Part shown: one piece after another, positions 63,961 to 64,000 of the stretch
Layout: the number at the start of each line of letters is the position of its first letter
Numbering within the stretch: position 1 is the stretch's first letter
Source: Oscillibacter valericigenes
GTDB taxonomy: Bacteria; Bacillota; Clostridia; Oscillospirales; Oscillospiraceae
DNA: 64,000 bases
NCBI RefSeq assembly: GCF_021531915.1
Contig: NZ_JAFBIV010000012.1
Span: 1 to 64,000, forward strand
Reading direction: 5' to 3'
Program-made: the position numbers and the translations under genes
Notes under the pieces: model-generated
The model's input: only the letters and a program-made list of their open reading frames with translations
What the model was told of the DNA's origin: nothing
Databases searched by the model: none

Positions 63961-64000
63961 CACGGGCGCGTCGGCGGCTGATTCCTTCTTGACGAGGCGA
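63958..64000 (-). CDS. Possible C-terminal end of a minus-strand gene (partial)
   Basis: Thirteen open codons to the right edge, ending RLVKKESAADAPV-stop with the TAA at 63960-63958 next to the terminator stem. The Ala/Asp/Pro tail and terminator position suggest a gene entering from the right; too short to identify. Confidence 0.35.
   Translation of the reverse strand, partial: RLVKKESAADAPV

Overview
The window is GC-rich (roughly 60 %) bacterial chromosome from an anaerobic Clostridia-class Firmicute, most likely the Oscillospiraceae (Flavonifractor/Lawsonibacter/Oscillibacter type). Supporting signs are strong AGGAGG-type ribosome sites, many ATGA stop/start overlaps, S-layer-homology and class B sortase surface proteins, a spore/cortex-type SleB hydrolase and PdaA-like deacetylase, a SCIFF peptide with its radical-SAM maturase, an iron-sulfur Bacillus-type PurF, and a three-subunit xanthine dehydrogenase. 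No rRNA, tRNA, CRISPR array or prophage was seen. The only transposon trace is a truncated IS110-type fragment.

Layout. 0-9 kb: cut-off dihydropyrimidinase, SLH-anchored 5'-nucleotidase, sodium:neurotransmitter-type symporter, an XRE regulator fused to a desulfoferrodoxin-like domain, then aconitase and NADP-isocitrate dehydrogenase. 9-16 kb: methyltransferase, a PadR/DUF2812 operon with a very clear operator-promoter, SleB, a TIGR04255 protein, glutamate dehydrogenase, and the first copy of a 77-bp palindromic repeat. 15-20.5 kb: a SigV/RsiV-like ECF pair and a MacAB-like ABC export operon. 20.6-27.6 kb: DnaQ-like exonuclease, membrane-anchored endonuclease, PdaA-like deacetylase, TraX-like protein and the xanthine dehydrogenase operon. 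27.9-34 kb: a GntR-RCK_C (BusR-like) regulator in a four-gene OpuC-type ABC operon, then an ECF sigma/anti-sigma pair with a canonical ECF promoter. 34-38 kb: PAP2 phosphatase, a gene remnant abutting an IS110 fragment, an UPF0173 hydrolase, a C39-like lipoprotein and shikimate kinase.

38.2-53.5 kb is a nearly complete purine operon headed by a GntR/UTRA regulator: purE, a divergent purC paralog, a PurF-like paralog lacking the N-terminal catalytic Cys, canonical purC and purF, purM, purN, a stand-alone AICAR transformylase, a palindrome-rich gap with the second 77-bp repeat, purD and single-chain purL, followed by IMP dehydrogenase. No purK, purB or IMP cyclohydrolase is in the window. Behind guaB lies a relic of a second guaB 3' end.

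53.8-64 kb: a second ECF sigma/anti-sigma pair of the same type, ribokinase with a LacI/cre-like operator, class B sortase, an SGNH hydrolase with a DUF6933-like protein, an Orn/Lys/Arg decarboxylase coupled to the SCIFF maturase and SCIFF peptide, DUF1653 and CYTH proteins, and a family-2 glycosyltransferase carrying a C-terminal MarR-like winged helix.

The most unusual items are the paired PurC/PurF paralogs, the glycosyltransferase-MarR fusion, the XRE-desulfoferrodoxin fusion, the paired ECF loci with a shared anti-sigma signature, and the repeated palindromic element. All calls come from reading translations and motifs by eye; no database search was run.
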